From CAZLQF01 sp964561545 (GTDB lineage: Bacteria > Bacteroidota > Bacteroidia > CAILMK01 > CAYYUA01): a stretch of 56,680 bases of DNA. The position numbers and the translations under genes were made by a program. Under the pieces are notes generated by a model. It was not told the DNA's origin, ran no database searches, and saw only the letters and a list, made by a program, of their open reading frames with translations. Numbering within the stretch: the first letter of the stretch is position 1; every line of letters starts with the position of its first letter. Below, piece after piece: positions 35,034 to 48,197 of the stretch. The stretch is taken from positions 1-56,680 of the forward strand of contig CAZLQF010000017.1 of assembly GCA_964561545.1 (NCBI GenBank). The letters are read 5' to 3'.

Positions 35034-36038
35034 TTATAGCCCTGCCTTTTTGGAAATATCCAGCATCTTTTGGATTGGTTGGTATGCTTGCTCAATTAAA
35101 GTCTGATCAAGGTTGATCTCAGGGCTTTCATGCTTTAAGCAATAGTAAAGTTTAGGGAGGGTGTTCATTTTCATGAACTCGCACTCACTGCAGGCGCAAG
35201 AGGTTTCAAATATCGGGGCTGCTGGGATGAACTTTTTTTCAGGGTTGTTCTTTTCCATTTCATGCATTAAACCGGGTTCCGTAATCACGATGAACTTTTG
35301 AGCATTGCTCGCCTGGGCTTGTTTGAGCATTTTGCCCGTAGAGCCAATGAAATCCGCAAAGGTGCGTATCAAATGATTGCATTCAGGATGAGCCATCACT
35401 TCTGCATCCGGATGTTCACCCATCAAGTCCTTGAGTTTCTCGGCCGAGAACACTTCATGCACTTGGCAAACGCCATCCCACAACAACATTTCCCGTCCTG
35501 TTTCACGGATCAGGTAATTGCCCAGGTTTTTATCGGGTGCGAATATTATTGGCTTGTCTTCTGGAATTGACTCGATGATGGCCTTAGCATTGGTAGATGT
35601 ACAAACAACATCGCTCAATGCTTTGATATCAGCAGAGCAATTAACATAAGTAACCACTGTATGATCAGGATGGGCATCCACAAACTCCTTAAAAGGACCG
35701 GGAGGGCAGGAATCTGCAAGCGAGCAACCGGCTTTTAAATCCGGAAGCACTACTTTTTTATCGGGAGAAAGCACTTTGGCAGTTTCTGCCATAAAATGAA
35801 CACCTGCAAATGCTATGATGTCTGCTTCAGTTTGGGCTGCCTTTTGAGAAAGGCCCAAACTATCACCTGTAAAGTCTGCTATTTCTTGAATTTCGGGTAC
35901 CTGGTAGTAATGCGCCAGAATAACTGCATTTTTCGTTTCCCTGAGTTCATTGATGGCTTCAAACAACTCTTTTTGTGTATAAGCCCCTTTTCGAACAGCT
36001 TGCTCAAAAGAAGGTTCTGCTATTATATGGTCATTCAT
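35034..36038 (-). CDS. nadA: Quinolinate synthase A
   Basis: 334 aa [4Fe-4S] enzyme condensing iminoaspartate with dihydroxyacetone phosphate to quinolinate. Motifs: ILAHYYQVPEIQEIADFTGDSLGL, FMAETAKVLSP, cluster and active-site cysteines in KAGCSLADSCPP, VVCTSTNA, HPECNHLIR and CACSECEFMKMNTL. First gene of nadA-nadB; the ATG at 36038 matches the conserved N-terminal region. nadC is not in the window. Confidence 0.97.
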   Translation of the reverse strand: MNDHIIAEPSFEQAVRKGAYTQKELFEAINELRETKNAVILAHYYQVPEIQEIADFTGDSLGLSQKAAQTEADIIAFAGVHFMAETAKVLSPDKKVVLPDLKAGCSLADSCPPGPFKEFVDAHPDHTVVTYVNCSADIKALSDVVCTSTNAKAIIESIPEDKPIIFAPDKNLGNYLIRETGREMLLWDGVCQVHEVFSAEKLKDLMGEHPDAEVMAHPECNHLIRTFADFIGSTGKMLKQAQASNAQKFIVITEPGLMHEMEKNNPEKKFIPAAPIFETSCACSECEFMKMNTLPKLYYCLKHESPEINLDQTLIEQAYQPIQKMLDISKKAGL

Positions 36039-36187
36039 AACGGAGGATTTCTTACGATTAAGTTCCCTTTATTTACAAATTTAAAGCATCATAAGTTTTT
36101 ACAGGGCTTTGATCTTATTCAAAGATCTCGTTTGTTGTAGTTGGTTAATTTTTAGCCTTAGGTTTTTTATTTTTATAGTAATAAAAT

Positions 36188-36195
36188 TATATTTG
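36188..36195 (+). promoter_or_regulatory. -7 element upstream of the giant surface protein gene
   Basis: TATATTTG, a perfect TAnnTTTG match, about 118 bases upstream of the first ATG (36314). No TTG is found at the usual -33 spacing, so the promoter call is tentative. The surroundings are very AT rich. Confidence 0.35.
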
Positions 36196-36313
36196 TTAAA
36201 TAAGAGCCAATGGTAAAGTTTAGGTTTAATTGTAAAATATTGAATATAAGTAAAATTTTGTATAAAATAAACGATTAAGAACCATTACTAAATTTATTTG
36301 TTAATAACTTTTT

Positions 36314-39300
36314 ATGGTCTTATCAAATCAAGGATTGTGTATGTGGTATTTTAACAAGCGCTTATTAACGCTAATTTTTTTATTTTCAGCTTGGCTCCAT
36401 GCAATTGGCAACCATGATATTGCAAAGGAACATTTCAATCAGTCGACAAATTATGCTTTCCTTGCCAACAAAGGTCAGGTAACCCAAACCAATGGAAAGC
36501 CCGCCAATCAGGTTAAATATTACTTCAAGGGGGATCAGGCTTCTGTTTATTTCCGAGAAAACGGCTGGAGCTATGTATTCAGAAGAAAAAAGGATACCCA
36601 GCATGTTCAAATACCTACCCTTAACCAAGGTGAACTTTCGGCAATTGATGCAGGTAACAAGGCAAACACGGTTGAGTATTACCGAATGGATGTCAATGTA
36701 GTAGGTGCCAATCAAGCTGTAGACATCAAAGGGCAGCAAAAATCCCGGCCTTTTTACAACTATTACTTAGGCCAAGCCTCCGGAAATATAACCCAAGTTG
36801 CCAGTCATGAAAAATTGGTTTACGAGAACGTTTATCCCGGGACCGACTTGGAGTTTTATTTTAGCAATGGGCAACTTAAGTATGATTTTAAAGTCAGTGA
36901 AGATAACAATCCCAAACGCATTAAGCTTCGGTACAAAGCAGCTGAAAATCTTGATGCCAAGGCATTCAATCAGCTAAAAATTGAAACCCCATTTGGTACA
37001 ATGCATGAAACCATACCTGCTGTTTATGCAGAAACAAGCGCAGGACGTGCGTATTACAAGGGAAGTTATGAGGTAAATGGAAATATGGTTGCCTTTAACA
37101 TTGAAAATAGAACTTCAACCAATGGCGATCTGGTAATTGATCCCCGCTTGGACTGGTCCACATTTTTAGGTGGTAACCAGGGTAATTTCGATGATGAAGA
37201 AATTACAAGCATTGAGGTAGGCGGTTCACAAGATGTGTATGTGTGTGGAGTGACTGAAAGTTCAAACTTCCCCACAACAACGGGTGCTTTCCAAACCAAT
37301 TTAGCGGGTTCAAAAGATGGATTCGTATCAAAATTTGATGAGGCAGGGAATTTACAGTGGTCCACTTATTATGGAGGATCGACTGGTGGTTTTACTGAGG
37401 AACGATTTACAGATTTAGCAGTGGATGGTAATGGAGATGTGTATTTAACCGGTGAAACTGAAAGTAACAATTTTCCGGTTACCAACAATGCTTTCCAAAG
37501 CAATATTGCTGGCAGCGGAACATTCCTTTCGCAAGATATAGTCATTGTTAAATTAAGTAACAGCGGCCAACAGCTTTACAGTACTTATTACGGAGGAGAA
37601 TCGAGTGATCAAGGACAAGGTATAGCCGTTGATAGTAGCGGCAATATTATTATTGCAGGCACAACTGGTAGTGATCAAAACGATGCGCCCCCTTTCCCTT
37701 TGTTAAATGCTTTTGATAATACCATAGGCGGTTTTGTTGATGGGTTTTTAGTTAAATTCGATGAGAATTGGAACCGCCAATGGTCAACCTATTACGGGGG
37801 CAACGATAGTGAAAGAGAATTGGATGTTGCCATTACCAGAAATCAAAAAATTCTGATTGGTGGTGAAACCGAATCCAATAACTTTATAGCCACCAATAAT
37901 GCTTTTCAAAATACGAATAAAAGTACTGGCTCTTTTAACGGATCTTTTTTTGTAGGTAAATTAACCCAGGGTGGGCAGCGCATTTGGGGTACCTATATTG
38001 GCGGAAGTGGCGGTGAATCGAATTTAAGCTTAGCGGCGGACCCAGATGGCGATATCTTTGTAGCCGGAAGAACTGAGAGTTTTGATTTCCCAGTGGACTC
38101 CAACGCTTACCAATCTTTACTTAAAGGAAATTCGGATGATGTTTTATTCAAACTGGATTCCGCGGGGCAAAACAATTTATGGAGCACTTACCTTGGAGGA
38201 TCTTCGAATGAGCGTTTCTCGGAAGTAAAATTAGGAACTGATGGTCGGATTTACTTAGCCGGATGGTCCAGTTCTACGAATTTTCCCACCACTTTTGACA
38301 AGTATTCAGGTTATCCTAACCAGGGAGGTGGTTCAGGATCTAGTGACCCATCTGCGGCTTTTAGTGTATTCAGTGATACGGGAGGTTTGGCCTATTCTTC
38401 TTTTATAGGGGGCACTAATCAAACCCAATTTTTAGGGCTTGCTTTGGATTCCTCCAATAACATTTACCTGGCAGGTTTATCTGAAGCAACTGATTATCCG
38501 ACAACGTCCAACAGTTATCAACCAACCACCGGTGGCGTACCAGATGGAATAATTACTAAAGTTAATTGCATTCTAAAACCAGAGATATCAGTAGTAGGTT
38601 CGTCAACGTTATGCCAGGGAGACAGTGCCACCTTAAAAATAGATTCCAAGTACGATGGGTACCAGTGGAGTAATGGAAAAACCGATTCTGTTATCTCGGT
38701 TAAGCAATCTGGTACTTATTCTGCAACAGTTACCACCAATGAGGGTTGCTATGGAGAGACGCGAACGGATACCATTAACGTGAGTTCAGTTTCCCTACCT
38801 CAGATTACCTTTTCCGGCAACAACACCATCTGCGGTAGTAATGATTCCATAGAATTAAGCGTTTTCAATACTTATGCTTCCTACCAATGGAATACCGGGG
38901 CAACTACGCGCTCAATTTACGCAAAAAATACGGGCAATTATACCGTAACGATCACCAACGCTGCGGGTTGTCAAGCCACATCCAATGGGGTCTTCATCAA
39001 TCAAGTGCCGGCCCCATCCGCTAACATTCAGGTTAATGGCAATACCACTTTTTGCCAAGGCGACACCATTGAACTGGACGCTGGCTCCGGTTATTCTGCT
39101 TATGATTGGAATACAGGCCAGACCACGCGCACTATTGATGTGAATACAGCCGATACATTCAGGGCAATTGTGATCAATGGCTTTGGCTGTCGTGATACTT
39201 CTAGTCCTGTTATTACGGATGTTCTAAGTTCACCCGATCCAACCCTATTGAATCTGGGTAAAGATACCCTGTGCTTGAACGATACAACCCAGCTTACCGT

Positions 39301-42300
39301 TGACAGCTCTTATAGCAGCTACCAGTGGAGTAATGGGGCCAGTTCGGATACCATCGCCGTCAATCAACCAGCCGATTATTTTGTTACGGTAACCAATACT
39401 GCCAATTGCTCCAAAACCTCGGACACTACTACTTTGACCCCGAAAGAGCGTCCTTCTATTACCCCTTCCAATCCGCAACCCATATGCAAAGGAGATACTT
39501 TATCCCTTTCAGCAGAGAGTGGTTACGTTTCCTATGAGTGGAATACGGGTGATACAATGCAAAGCATACAGATTACCAACCCAGGGTCATATTTTGTTAC
39601 AACCACTGATAGCAGCGGTTGCGTCACCAATTCAGATACCATCAATGTGCAACCTAAGAATAAACCAACGCCTTCCGTTAGTGCCAACAAGGTACCATCA
39701 ATATGCCCGGGGCAGTCAATCACGTTAACCACAGACTCGACCTACAATAATTATCAATGGAACACTGGTGATTCCTCTGCAAGTATTCAAGTAAACGCAT
39801 CGGGCGATTATTTTGCTACTGTTGTTGATGATGAAGGTTGCATTCTTGATTCGGATACATTAACGGTACAAGCCAAAAATACGCCATCCCCGACCATTAC
39901 TGCCAATGGCCCAACCTCATTTTGCCAGGGGAATTCCGTTACCTTGAGCACTTCCGATCCTTACAGTGCTTATGAATGGAGCAATGGAGATACCAATAGG
40001 TCAACCGTAGTAACCACTTCTGGTAATTATGAGGTGGTGGTTACCGATAGCATTGGTTGCAGTGATACTTCCGCTCAACAATCGGTAACGGTTTTCCCAA
40101 AACCTAATATATCTGTCACTGCCAGCGGTCCAACTGAATTTTGCCAAGGAAACAGTGTTACTCTGGATGCTGGATCAGGTTACGCTATTTATTCCTGGAG
40201 CAACGGGAAAAGCACCCAAACCATTGATGTTGGAACAACAGGCGACTATTCTGTAACTGTTTTCAATGGACTTGGTTGCTCAAGCCAATCCCAGGTTATT
40301 TCCGTAACAGCCTTTTCCCCGGATCCAACCATCAATGCACCCAACGGAACGGATGCTTGCCAGGGAGATACCATTCCTTTAAAAACCGATTCCCCCTTTC
40401 AAAGCTATAGCTGGAATACTGGGGATACTACAAGAATGATTGAGTTTACCCAACAAGGTAATTACAACGTTGCAGTAACTGATACCAATGGATGTCAAGA
40501 TACCTCAAGTCAAGTGTTTGTCGCTGTTAACGACACGCCNNNNNNNNNNNNNNNNNNNNNNNNNNNNNNNNNNNNNNNNNNNNNNNNNNNNNNNNNNNNN
40601 NNNNNNNNNNNNNNNNNNNNNNNNNNNNNNNNNNNNNNNGTTTTTGAGCAAGGCAATTACGATGTCACGGTCACAGATTCCAATGGATGTCAAGATACCT
40701 CAAGTCAAGTGTTTGTCGCTGTTAACGACACGCCCCAGCCTTCCATCCAGGTGCTTGACAGTACTGAAATTTGTGCTAATGATAGTACGACCCTTACCAC
40801 CCAAAACGCTTTCCAAAATTATTTATGGACCAATGGAGATACTACGCGCCAGGTTGAGGTGTTTCAACCCGGTAACGTGTCCGTAACAGCGATCAATGCT
40901 GATGGTTGCTCAGGCGCTTCTTCACCTCAAAATATTGATGTGAATCCTTTGCCCGATCCTTCAGTTACGGTTAGTAAAGACACGATCTGTCCAAGCGACA
41001 GCAGTTTATTAGCCACCAAGAACAGCTATGAAGGCTATGAATGGTCAAGGGGCGATACTTCATCAAGCATTTATGTTAAAAATCCGGGCGATTATAACGT
41101 ACGGGTAACTGACGACAATGGTTGCAGCCAGGCGTCAGATTCTGTAAGTGTTGAAGAATTTACCGCACCCACTCCAGTCATTACCGTAAGCAATGGCACT
41201 TTGTTCTGCGAGGGTAACACTACTACGTTGGGGCTTCAGGAAAGCTATGCGGCTTATGATTGGGGTTTTGGAGCTACGGCAGCTGACACTACTGTTTTTG
41301 AGCAAGGCAATTACGATGTCACGGTCACAGATTCCAATGGATGTCAAGGTACATCAAGTGAGGTATCCGTTACGGTTAACGACACGCCCCAGCCTTCCAT
41401 CCAGGTGCTTGATACCAATGAATTCTGCGTTGGAGACAGCAGCCGTTTACAAACCCAGAATACTTATCAGGATTATCTTTGGACCAGTGGTGATACCACC
41501 CGTCAGATCACGGTATTCCAATCGAGTAATTTAAGAGTTACTGCTACCAATAAAGAAGGTTGCATTGGCACATCATCCCAACAAAACATTCAGGTTAATC
41601 CCTTGCCTGATCCTTCAGTTACGGTCAGTAAAGACACGATCTGTCCAGGTGACAGCAGTTTATTAGCCACCAAGAACAGCTATGAAGGCTATCAATGGTC
41701 AAGGGGCGATACTTCATCAAGCATTTATGTTAAAAATCCGGCCGATTATAATGTGCGGGTAACTGACAACAATGGTTGCAGCCAGGCGTCAGATTCTGTG
41801 AGTGTTGAAGAATTTACCGCACCGACCCCTGTTATTACCACAAGTAATGTCACCGCATTCTGTAATGGTGACAGCACAACGTTGGGGCTTCAGGAAAGCT
41901 ATGCGGCTTATGATTGGGGTTTTGGAGCTACAGCATCTGATACGGTCGTATTTGACCAAGGCAATTACAATGTAACCGTTACGGATTCCAATGGATGCCA
42001 GGCAACGGCGAATGATATAAGCATCACGGTTTATGACAATCCAAAGCCAACCGTTAAAACGCTCGGTGATACGAGTTTTTGCAATGGCGACAGCATTGAG
42101 ATTTATGCGGATTCGGTTTATGTTGGCTATCAATGGTCATCGGGTGAAACTACACAATTCATTGATCAAGCCGATAGCATTTCACCCAAGGTAACGGTTA
42201 CGGATACCAATGGCTGTGTTGGTACGTCCAATAGAGCTAACTACCAAGTTTATGATTTGCCAGAGCCACCCGTAAGCACCTCAGGTTCTACTGCTTTTTG

Positions 42301-45300
42301 TGAAGGTGATAGTGTGACATTGACTGGTGGTCCGGGCTATCAAAGTTATCAGTGGGAGACCGATACCAGCGGTACATTTGACACAGTAAGCACCAACCGA
42401 TCCATTAAGGTTAAAAAAACGGGCAATTATCGTTTAGGTGTTGTAGATGACAATCAGTGCTTTAATTATGGTGATACCATCGATGTACTCTCAAGTGAGC
42501 CTGATCCGTTAATAGATTATTCACGAACCGAGGTTTTATGCGACAGTCAGGATAGTCTTATGCTTGAGGCGGGCAATGAATTTGTAAGTTACCAATGGAG
42601 CAATGGTGATACATCGAGCTCGATTTATGTTGATAGCAATGGCACATTTGAAGTATTTGTGGTCGACACCTTAGGCTGTTCGGACACCTCCCAGGAAGTA
42701 AGCATAACAAGGGAAAGCAATCCGCAGCCCACCATTTCTTATGCTTCCAATGATACCGTTTGCAGGGGTACACCAGCCAACCTTCAAGTTGACCAAACTT
42801 ACGATGCTTATGATTGGGACAATGGAGATACTACTCGAACAGGCGACTTTTTCAACCAAGGCAGTTACGGTGTAACGGTAACGGATAGCAATGGTTGTCA
42901 AGGGATCTCATCTTCTTTACCCGTCAATGTTTTGGATACGCCAAAGCCCGTTGTTGAAGTGATTGACACCAATGTGGTATGCTCAGGGGAAAGTGTTGAA
43001 CTAAAAACGCAAAATACTTATCCTTCCTATTCCTGGAGCAATAATGATATACAAAGACAAATTACCCTAACCCAAAGCGATTCTTTAAGCGTTACCGTTA
43101 CGGATACCAACCAATGCAATGGTACGTCAGGAACAACAGGTGTTACCGTTCGGCCCAATCCATCCCCATCCATCACCTCAATGGGACCAGATACGATCTG
43201 CCAGGGTGATTCGGTAAAACTGGAAACTGTTAATGCCTATGAATCCTATGATTGGAATACAAGTGATAACACCCGCTCCATATTTGCCAAGCAAACGGGT
43301 GATTATAATGTAACCGTCACCGATTCGAGCGGTTGCAGTAATCAAACAAATAACAAGTTCATTAAAGTCAATCCGATTCCCACGCCCACGATCACCTTTA
43401 CGGATGATTCCTTATGCTTTGGAGATTCAGCGATTTTATCGACTTCCAATGACTATGAAGGCTATAATTGGAATACAGGCGATACCCTATCCAGTATTAG
43501 CATTGATACGGCCGGGCAATATGATGTAACGGTTGTAGACAGCAATGGCTGCAATGCTACTTCCGGAGCTCAATCCATTGCTGTATTGGACAATCCCCAA
43601 CCTGTTGTGGAAGTATTGGATAGCAGCACGTTTTGCCAAGGCGACAGTTCAAGGCTGCAAACCCAGCAAGCTTACGATCAATACGATTGGAGCCCCATTG
43701 GCAAGCAAAGCCGTCAAATTAAAGTCGGCAACCAAGGTGATTATTCGGTTACCGTAACCGATAGCAACAACTGTACAGGAACAGCTCCTGATCAAACAAT
43801 CGAAGTGCAACCCTTACCGCAACCCGATGTTACGGTTAGTAAAGACACGATCTGCCCCAGCGACAGCAGTTTATTAACAACGCNNNNNNNNNNNNNNNNN
43901 NNNNNNNNNNNNNNNNNNNNNNNNNNNNNNNNNNNNNNNNNNNNNNNNNNNNNNNNNNNNNNNNNNNNNNNNNNNNNNNNNNNACTCGGATGGATGCCAA
44001 GGAACGGCAAGTCAAATAGCCATTACGGTTAATGATACACCGCAGCCTTCGATTCAGGTCCTTGATAGTAGTACCTTCTGCAATGGTGACAGCACGCGCT
44101 TACAAACCCAAAATGTGTACCAGGATTATCTCTGGACCAATGGCGATACGACCCGGCAAGCTACGGTCTTCCAGCCGGGGAATGTTTCAGTGACTGCCAC
44201 CAATACAGATGGTTGCTCAGCGACTTCAGCACCTAAAAACATAACAGTGAATCCTTTGCCCGATCCTTCAGTTACGGTTAGTAAAGACACGATCTGCCCC
44301 AGCGACAGCAGTTTATTAACAACGCAGAACAGTTACCAAGGGTATCAATGGTCGAGTGGCGATACCACATCCGGCATTTATGCCAAGAATGCAGGAGATT
44401 ACAACGTAGTGGTGACAGACTCCAATGGCTGTAGCCAGGTTTCGGATTCTGTTACAATAGATGAATACGTAGCCCCGACACCAGTCATTACGGCCAACAA
44501 TGGCACTGTGCTTTGCGAGGGTGATAGCACTACGTTGAGCCTTCAACAGGGCTATGCAGCTTATGATTGGGATTTTGGCGCTACCGGGGCCGATACGACC
44601 GTTTTTGAGCAAGGCAATTATGGTGTAACGGTAACGGACTCGGATGGATGCCAAGGAACGGCAAGTCAAATAGCCATTACGGTTAATGATACGCCCCAGC
44701 CCTCCATTCAAGTGCTGGACAACAGTACTTTTTGCCAGGGTGATAGTACCCGGCTTCAAACGGCCAACACCTATCAAAACTATAGTTGGAATAGCAGTGC
44801 CTCGAGCCGTCAAATAACTGTTTTTGATCAAGGCAATTATCAAGTGACAGTAGCCAACAGTGATGGATGCACGGGCATTTCCAATGCTCAAAACATTGTG
44901 GTTAATAGCAATCCATCGCCCAGCATAGCTACTAATCCTAAAGATACTGTTTGCCAGGGAGATTCCGTTCAATTAACAACCCAGAATAACTACCAAGGTT
45001 ATTCCTGGAGTACGGGTAGCCCAGCGGCCAGCATCAAAGTGGGTACTACCGATACTTTTGATGTAATGGTTACCGATGCCAATGGATGCGAAGGTATTGA
45101 CAGTCAATTTGTGAAAGTTTGGCCAAGTCCTTCTGCAACCATTAATGTCAATGGAGAAGACACCTTATGTGCGGGTGAAGTCACCAATTTATCCACGCCT
45201 GACTTGTATTCCAGCTATTCCTGGAACACAGGAGCTAAATCGAGTGATATTACGGTAGATACTGCTGGCAGCTATCAAGTGGTGGTTACGGATAGCAATG

Positions 45301-47786
45301 GTTGCCAGGATACTTCTGCGGCAGTGGAGATTTTGGTCAATGACACCCCGCAACCTTCCATCCAGGTGCTTGACAGTAGTGTAATTTGTAATGGAGACAG
45401 TGCCCGGTTACAGACGGCCAGTACTTATCAAAGTTATTCCTGGAACAATGGTGCTACCAGCAGGCAAATTGAAGTAGATACCCAAGGCAATTACCAGGTT
45501 ATGGTGACCGATGCCAATGGATGTATGGCTACATCGGCTTCAGAGAACGTAACCGTCAATGCCCGCCCGAGTCCTTCCATTGTAATCAATGGCAATGACT
45601 CCATTTGCAGTGGCGATAGTGTAGCAGTCACCACCAATCAGAATTACGCAGGGTACAATTGGACGACCGGTGATACTACAGCCCTCATTTATGCGAAAGC
45701 AGAACAGGATTATGGGGTAACCGTTACGGCTCAAAATGGTTGTACGGATACAGCAAGCAATGTAGGCATTGAAGTCATCCCAAGGCCCAATCCCGCAATC
45801 TCGGCTCAAGGTCCTGTCACATTCTGTGCAGGAGATAGTGTTAAGCTTGAAGTTGACAATACTTATACTGGTTATGAGTGGAGCAACAACGCCACTACGC
45901 AATCCATAACCGTCAAGCAAAGCGGTAATTTCAGGGCAGTAGTAAACAATGATTTTGGTTGCCAGGACACTTCCAATGTCATCAAGACCCAAACCAAGCC
46001 AAGAATTGATGACCCGATCAGTTCTACCTTGGGCAATGATTTCTGCGAAGGGGACACCACTACGCTATCCGTGGATACTTCGGCTTACCAGGGTTACACT
46101 TGGTCCAATAATGTAGTGGATAGCAGTATAGCAGTTGCGCAATCGGGTCAATACTCAGTTGAGCGGATAGATACCAATAATTGCATTACAAGGGATACCA
46201 TTGCCATCACTGTTAATCCTCAACCGGATCCGCTTCCAAGCGTTAAGCCTGTACAGGGAAGTAAGAACTTCTGTTATGGTGACAGCATTGAAGTGGAGCT
46301 TACCAATAGTTTCCCGGGCAATAGCTGGTCTAATAACGATACAACCCAAACTGCTTATGTTGATACTACACAATTGGTTTATAACAAGGTAACGGATCAA
46401 AACAACTGCCAGTGGAATTCAGATACGCTTCAGGCAACGGCTTCCATTGCCAATGCATCAGTAGATGTGGTGGACAGTACTGTCATCTGCCAGGGAGATA
46501 GTACCCAGCTTCAAGTAAATCGTGCTTTTGACGTTTATGAATGGTCCAATGACAGTAGTACCAGAAGCATTACTGTGGGTCAGGCAGGCAATTACAGTGT
46601 AAAAGGAATTGATTCCATAGGTTGTACTGCTAATTCAGACAGCATAGAAGTCAGGGTCAACGCCTTACCGGAACCAAGCCTTGCGGTTGGTAATGATACG
46701 TTGGCATGTAAGGGTGATTCGGTAGATCTTGGTTTAGCCAATCAAACTTTCCGGGAATATCAATGGAACAATGGCGATACTACCTCCTCCATTCGCGTAG
46801 GTCAAGCGGATACATTCCAGGTAACCGTAACCGATTCCAATGCATGCAGTAATACATCAGATTCAGTAAGGGTAAATTTCAAACCCAATCCGGATCCAAC
46901 CCTTGATAGCACCGGGGCACTTGCATTCTGCAAAGGAGATAGCGTAACATTGGCTACTAACAGTTCCTATCCCAATTATGATTGGTCAACCGGAGCCAAT
47001 GATAGTCAAATTACCGTTAAAAATACGGGCAATTACAGTTTGACCGTTGGTGATTCAATTGGATGCACCGGCACCACGGATACGCTAAGCATTGAGGCCG
47101 ATCCCATTCAAAAACCCGATTTAAGTCCTGATAACGCAGTATTATGTTCAGGAGCAACCCTTACCCTTGACCCTGATAATGATTATGCTGATTACGATTG
47201 GTCCAATGGCAGTCGTCAATCCTCAATAGAGGTTTCAAGTAGTGGGGCTTATTACGTTGAAGTAAGTGCCAACAGGAATTGTAACCGCGTGTCAGACACG
47301 GTCAATGTAACCGTTAAAGCCCCCTTACCAGAACCAGATATTATTGAAAGGGGTGATTCGCTGATTGCAGGCATACCAGCCGAAAATTATCAATGGTTCC
47401 TGGATGGTGATCAAGTTGCAAATGCCAATGATCGCAAAATCTTGGTTGAAGCTTCGGGTAAGTATGAAGTTCAGGTAATAGATAGTGCCGGATGCGAAGC
47501 TCGTTCTGAGCCTTTTGAGGTTCAGGAAATTGTTTTTAAGGCTTTTCCCAATCCCGTTAAAGATTTCATTTATTTTGAAATAGAAACCTTTGAGGAAGAG
47601 AACATTGGTGTTCAATTGTTAAACCTGGCAGGCGAGGTTCTAATAGACCGGGAGTTTGGCAATTACGAAGGCATTTTCAGGAGTAGATTACCCATGACCG
47701 GCTATGCACCGGGGCTTTATATTTTGAGGGTTGTTACAGACGCTGAACAGAAAGAGTTGAAATTTTACAAAGCTTCTAAGAATTAA
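36314..47786 (+). CDS. Giant modular surface protein: DUF7948, SBBP repeats, about 39+ Ig-like modules, T9SS sorting tail
   Basis: A single gene broken by two runs of 100 Ns (40540-40639, 43884-43983). The frame appears to change at the second gap only because its true length is unknown. Order: signal peptide (initiating at 36314 or at the ATG 36341), DUF7948 (about 45-285), SBBP beta-propeller repeats (about 280-750, e.g. WSTYYGG, GNIIIAGTTGSD, IYLAGLSEATDYPT). About 39 modules of roughly 70-80 residues follow, each with FCxGD or ICxGD, YxxYxWSNGxTT and GC (a likely disulfide pair). The C-terminus FKAFPNPVKDFIYFEIETFE to LYILRVVTD is a type IX sorting domain. With the predicted gap lengths it would be at least 4047 aa. 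Likely an SprB-like adhesin or matrix protein (inference). Confidence 0.88.
40540..40639. other. Scaffold gap 1 (100 N)
   Basis: An assembly gap of nominal size inside repeat modules. The last 55 bases before it (40485-40539) recur exactly at 40680-40734, and the first 55 bases after it (40640-40694) recur at 41294-41348. By analogy with the downstream copy the missing piece is 559 bp or 559 plus a multiple of 654. Confidence 0.95.
40737..42044 (+). repeat. Two tandem copies of a 654-bp three-module unit
   Basis: Units 40737-41390 and 41391-42044. Each encodes 218 residues as three modules: IQVLD..LWTNGDTTRQ type, DPSVTVSKDTICP type, and TPVIT..YAAYDWGFGA type. Long stretches are identical at DNA level, so these are recent duplications within the older repeat array. 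A third copy is at 44044-44697. Confidence 0.85.
43884..43983. other. Scaffold gap 2 (100 N)
   Basis: The 55 bases before it (43829-43883) recur at 44271-44325 and the 55 bases after it (43984-44038) recur at 44638-44692. The segment missing by analogy is 312 bp (plus a multiple of 654). This length restores the frame that otherwise appears shifted across the gap. Confidence 0.95.
44044..44697 (+). repeat. Third copy of the 654-bp three-module unit
   Basis: Same phase and exact length (654 bp between equivalent bases) as the two copies at 40737-42044. It follows gap 2 and continues into more divergent modules. Confidence 0.8.
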
Positions 47787-48197
47787 ATTATAAAACCCCG
47801 AACTGGGTTGTAAATCCAGCTTTCCTTTAATGGGAGTTGGACTTAGGAAATTTTACAACGAATTAAGATAGCTTTAATACGCGTTGTTGTGTCTTATGGT
47901 AAAGCAGATTACTCAATATGTTGGGTTCTTTGCATACAGAAGTTGATAATGGCCATTTATCAGGAGGATAAAACAAGGTATTGAAATTCCGTTTTACAAA
48001 TGATGAGTTCGTTGCTTTAGCTTAATCAATAAGTAACCAACAAACGAAAGGAAAGTCATCCGGCATTAAGTTATAAGACAATTGACATTGCCATCCGCTT
48101 TTTAGTTAAGGTGCCTTCATCAAAATTATAATATGATATAGTTGGCGGGGCCAGTTTCAGAAATTTGAATTGGCTTTTAGGGTTTAGCCCACCTTGG
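47787..48197. other. Intergenic region after the giant gene
   Basis: 411 bp with no convincing gene. An imperfect stem at 47807-47859 (GTTGTAAA with TTTACAAC, inner TTTCC with GGAAA) lies 20 bases after the stop and may be a 3' transcript structure. It has no T-tract. It converges with the UspA gene. Confidence 0.4.

Noticed and set aside
44032..44115. Two separate giant genes (36314-44032 and 44115-47786)
   Set aside because: The stop at 44032 arises only because the 100-N gap shifts the frame; the true frame resumes at 43986 with GC-type module sequence.
36386..46400. Many opposite-strand open frames in the giant gene
   Set aside because: They mirror the repetitive sense modules (long open reverse frames caused by biased codon use) and include runs translated from Ns.
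36314..47786. Repeats in the giant gene as a CRISPR array
   Set aside because: Repeats are in-frame protein modules of 70-80 codons with diverged sequence, not short identical repeats with unique spacers.
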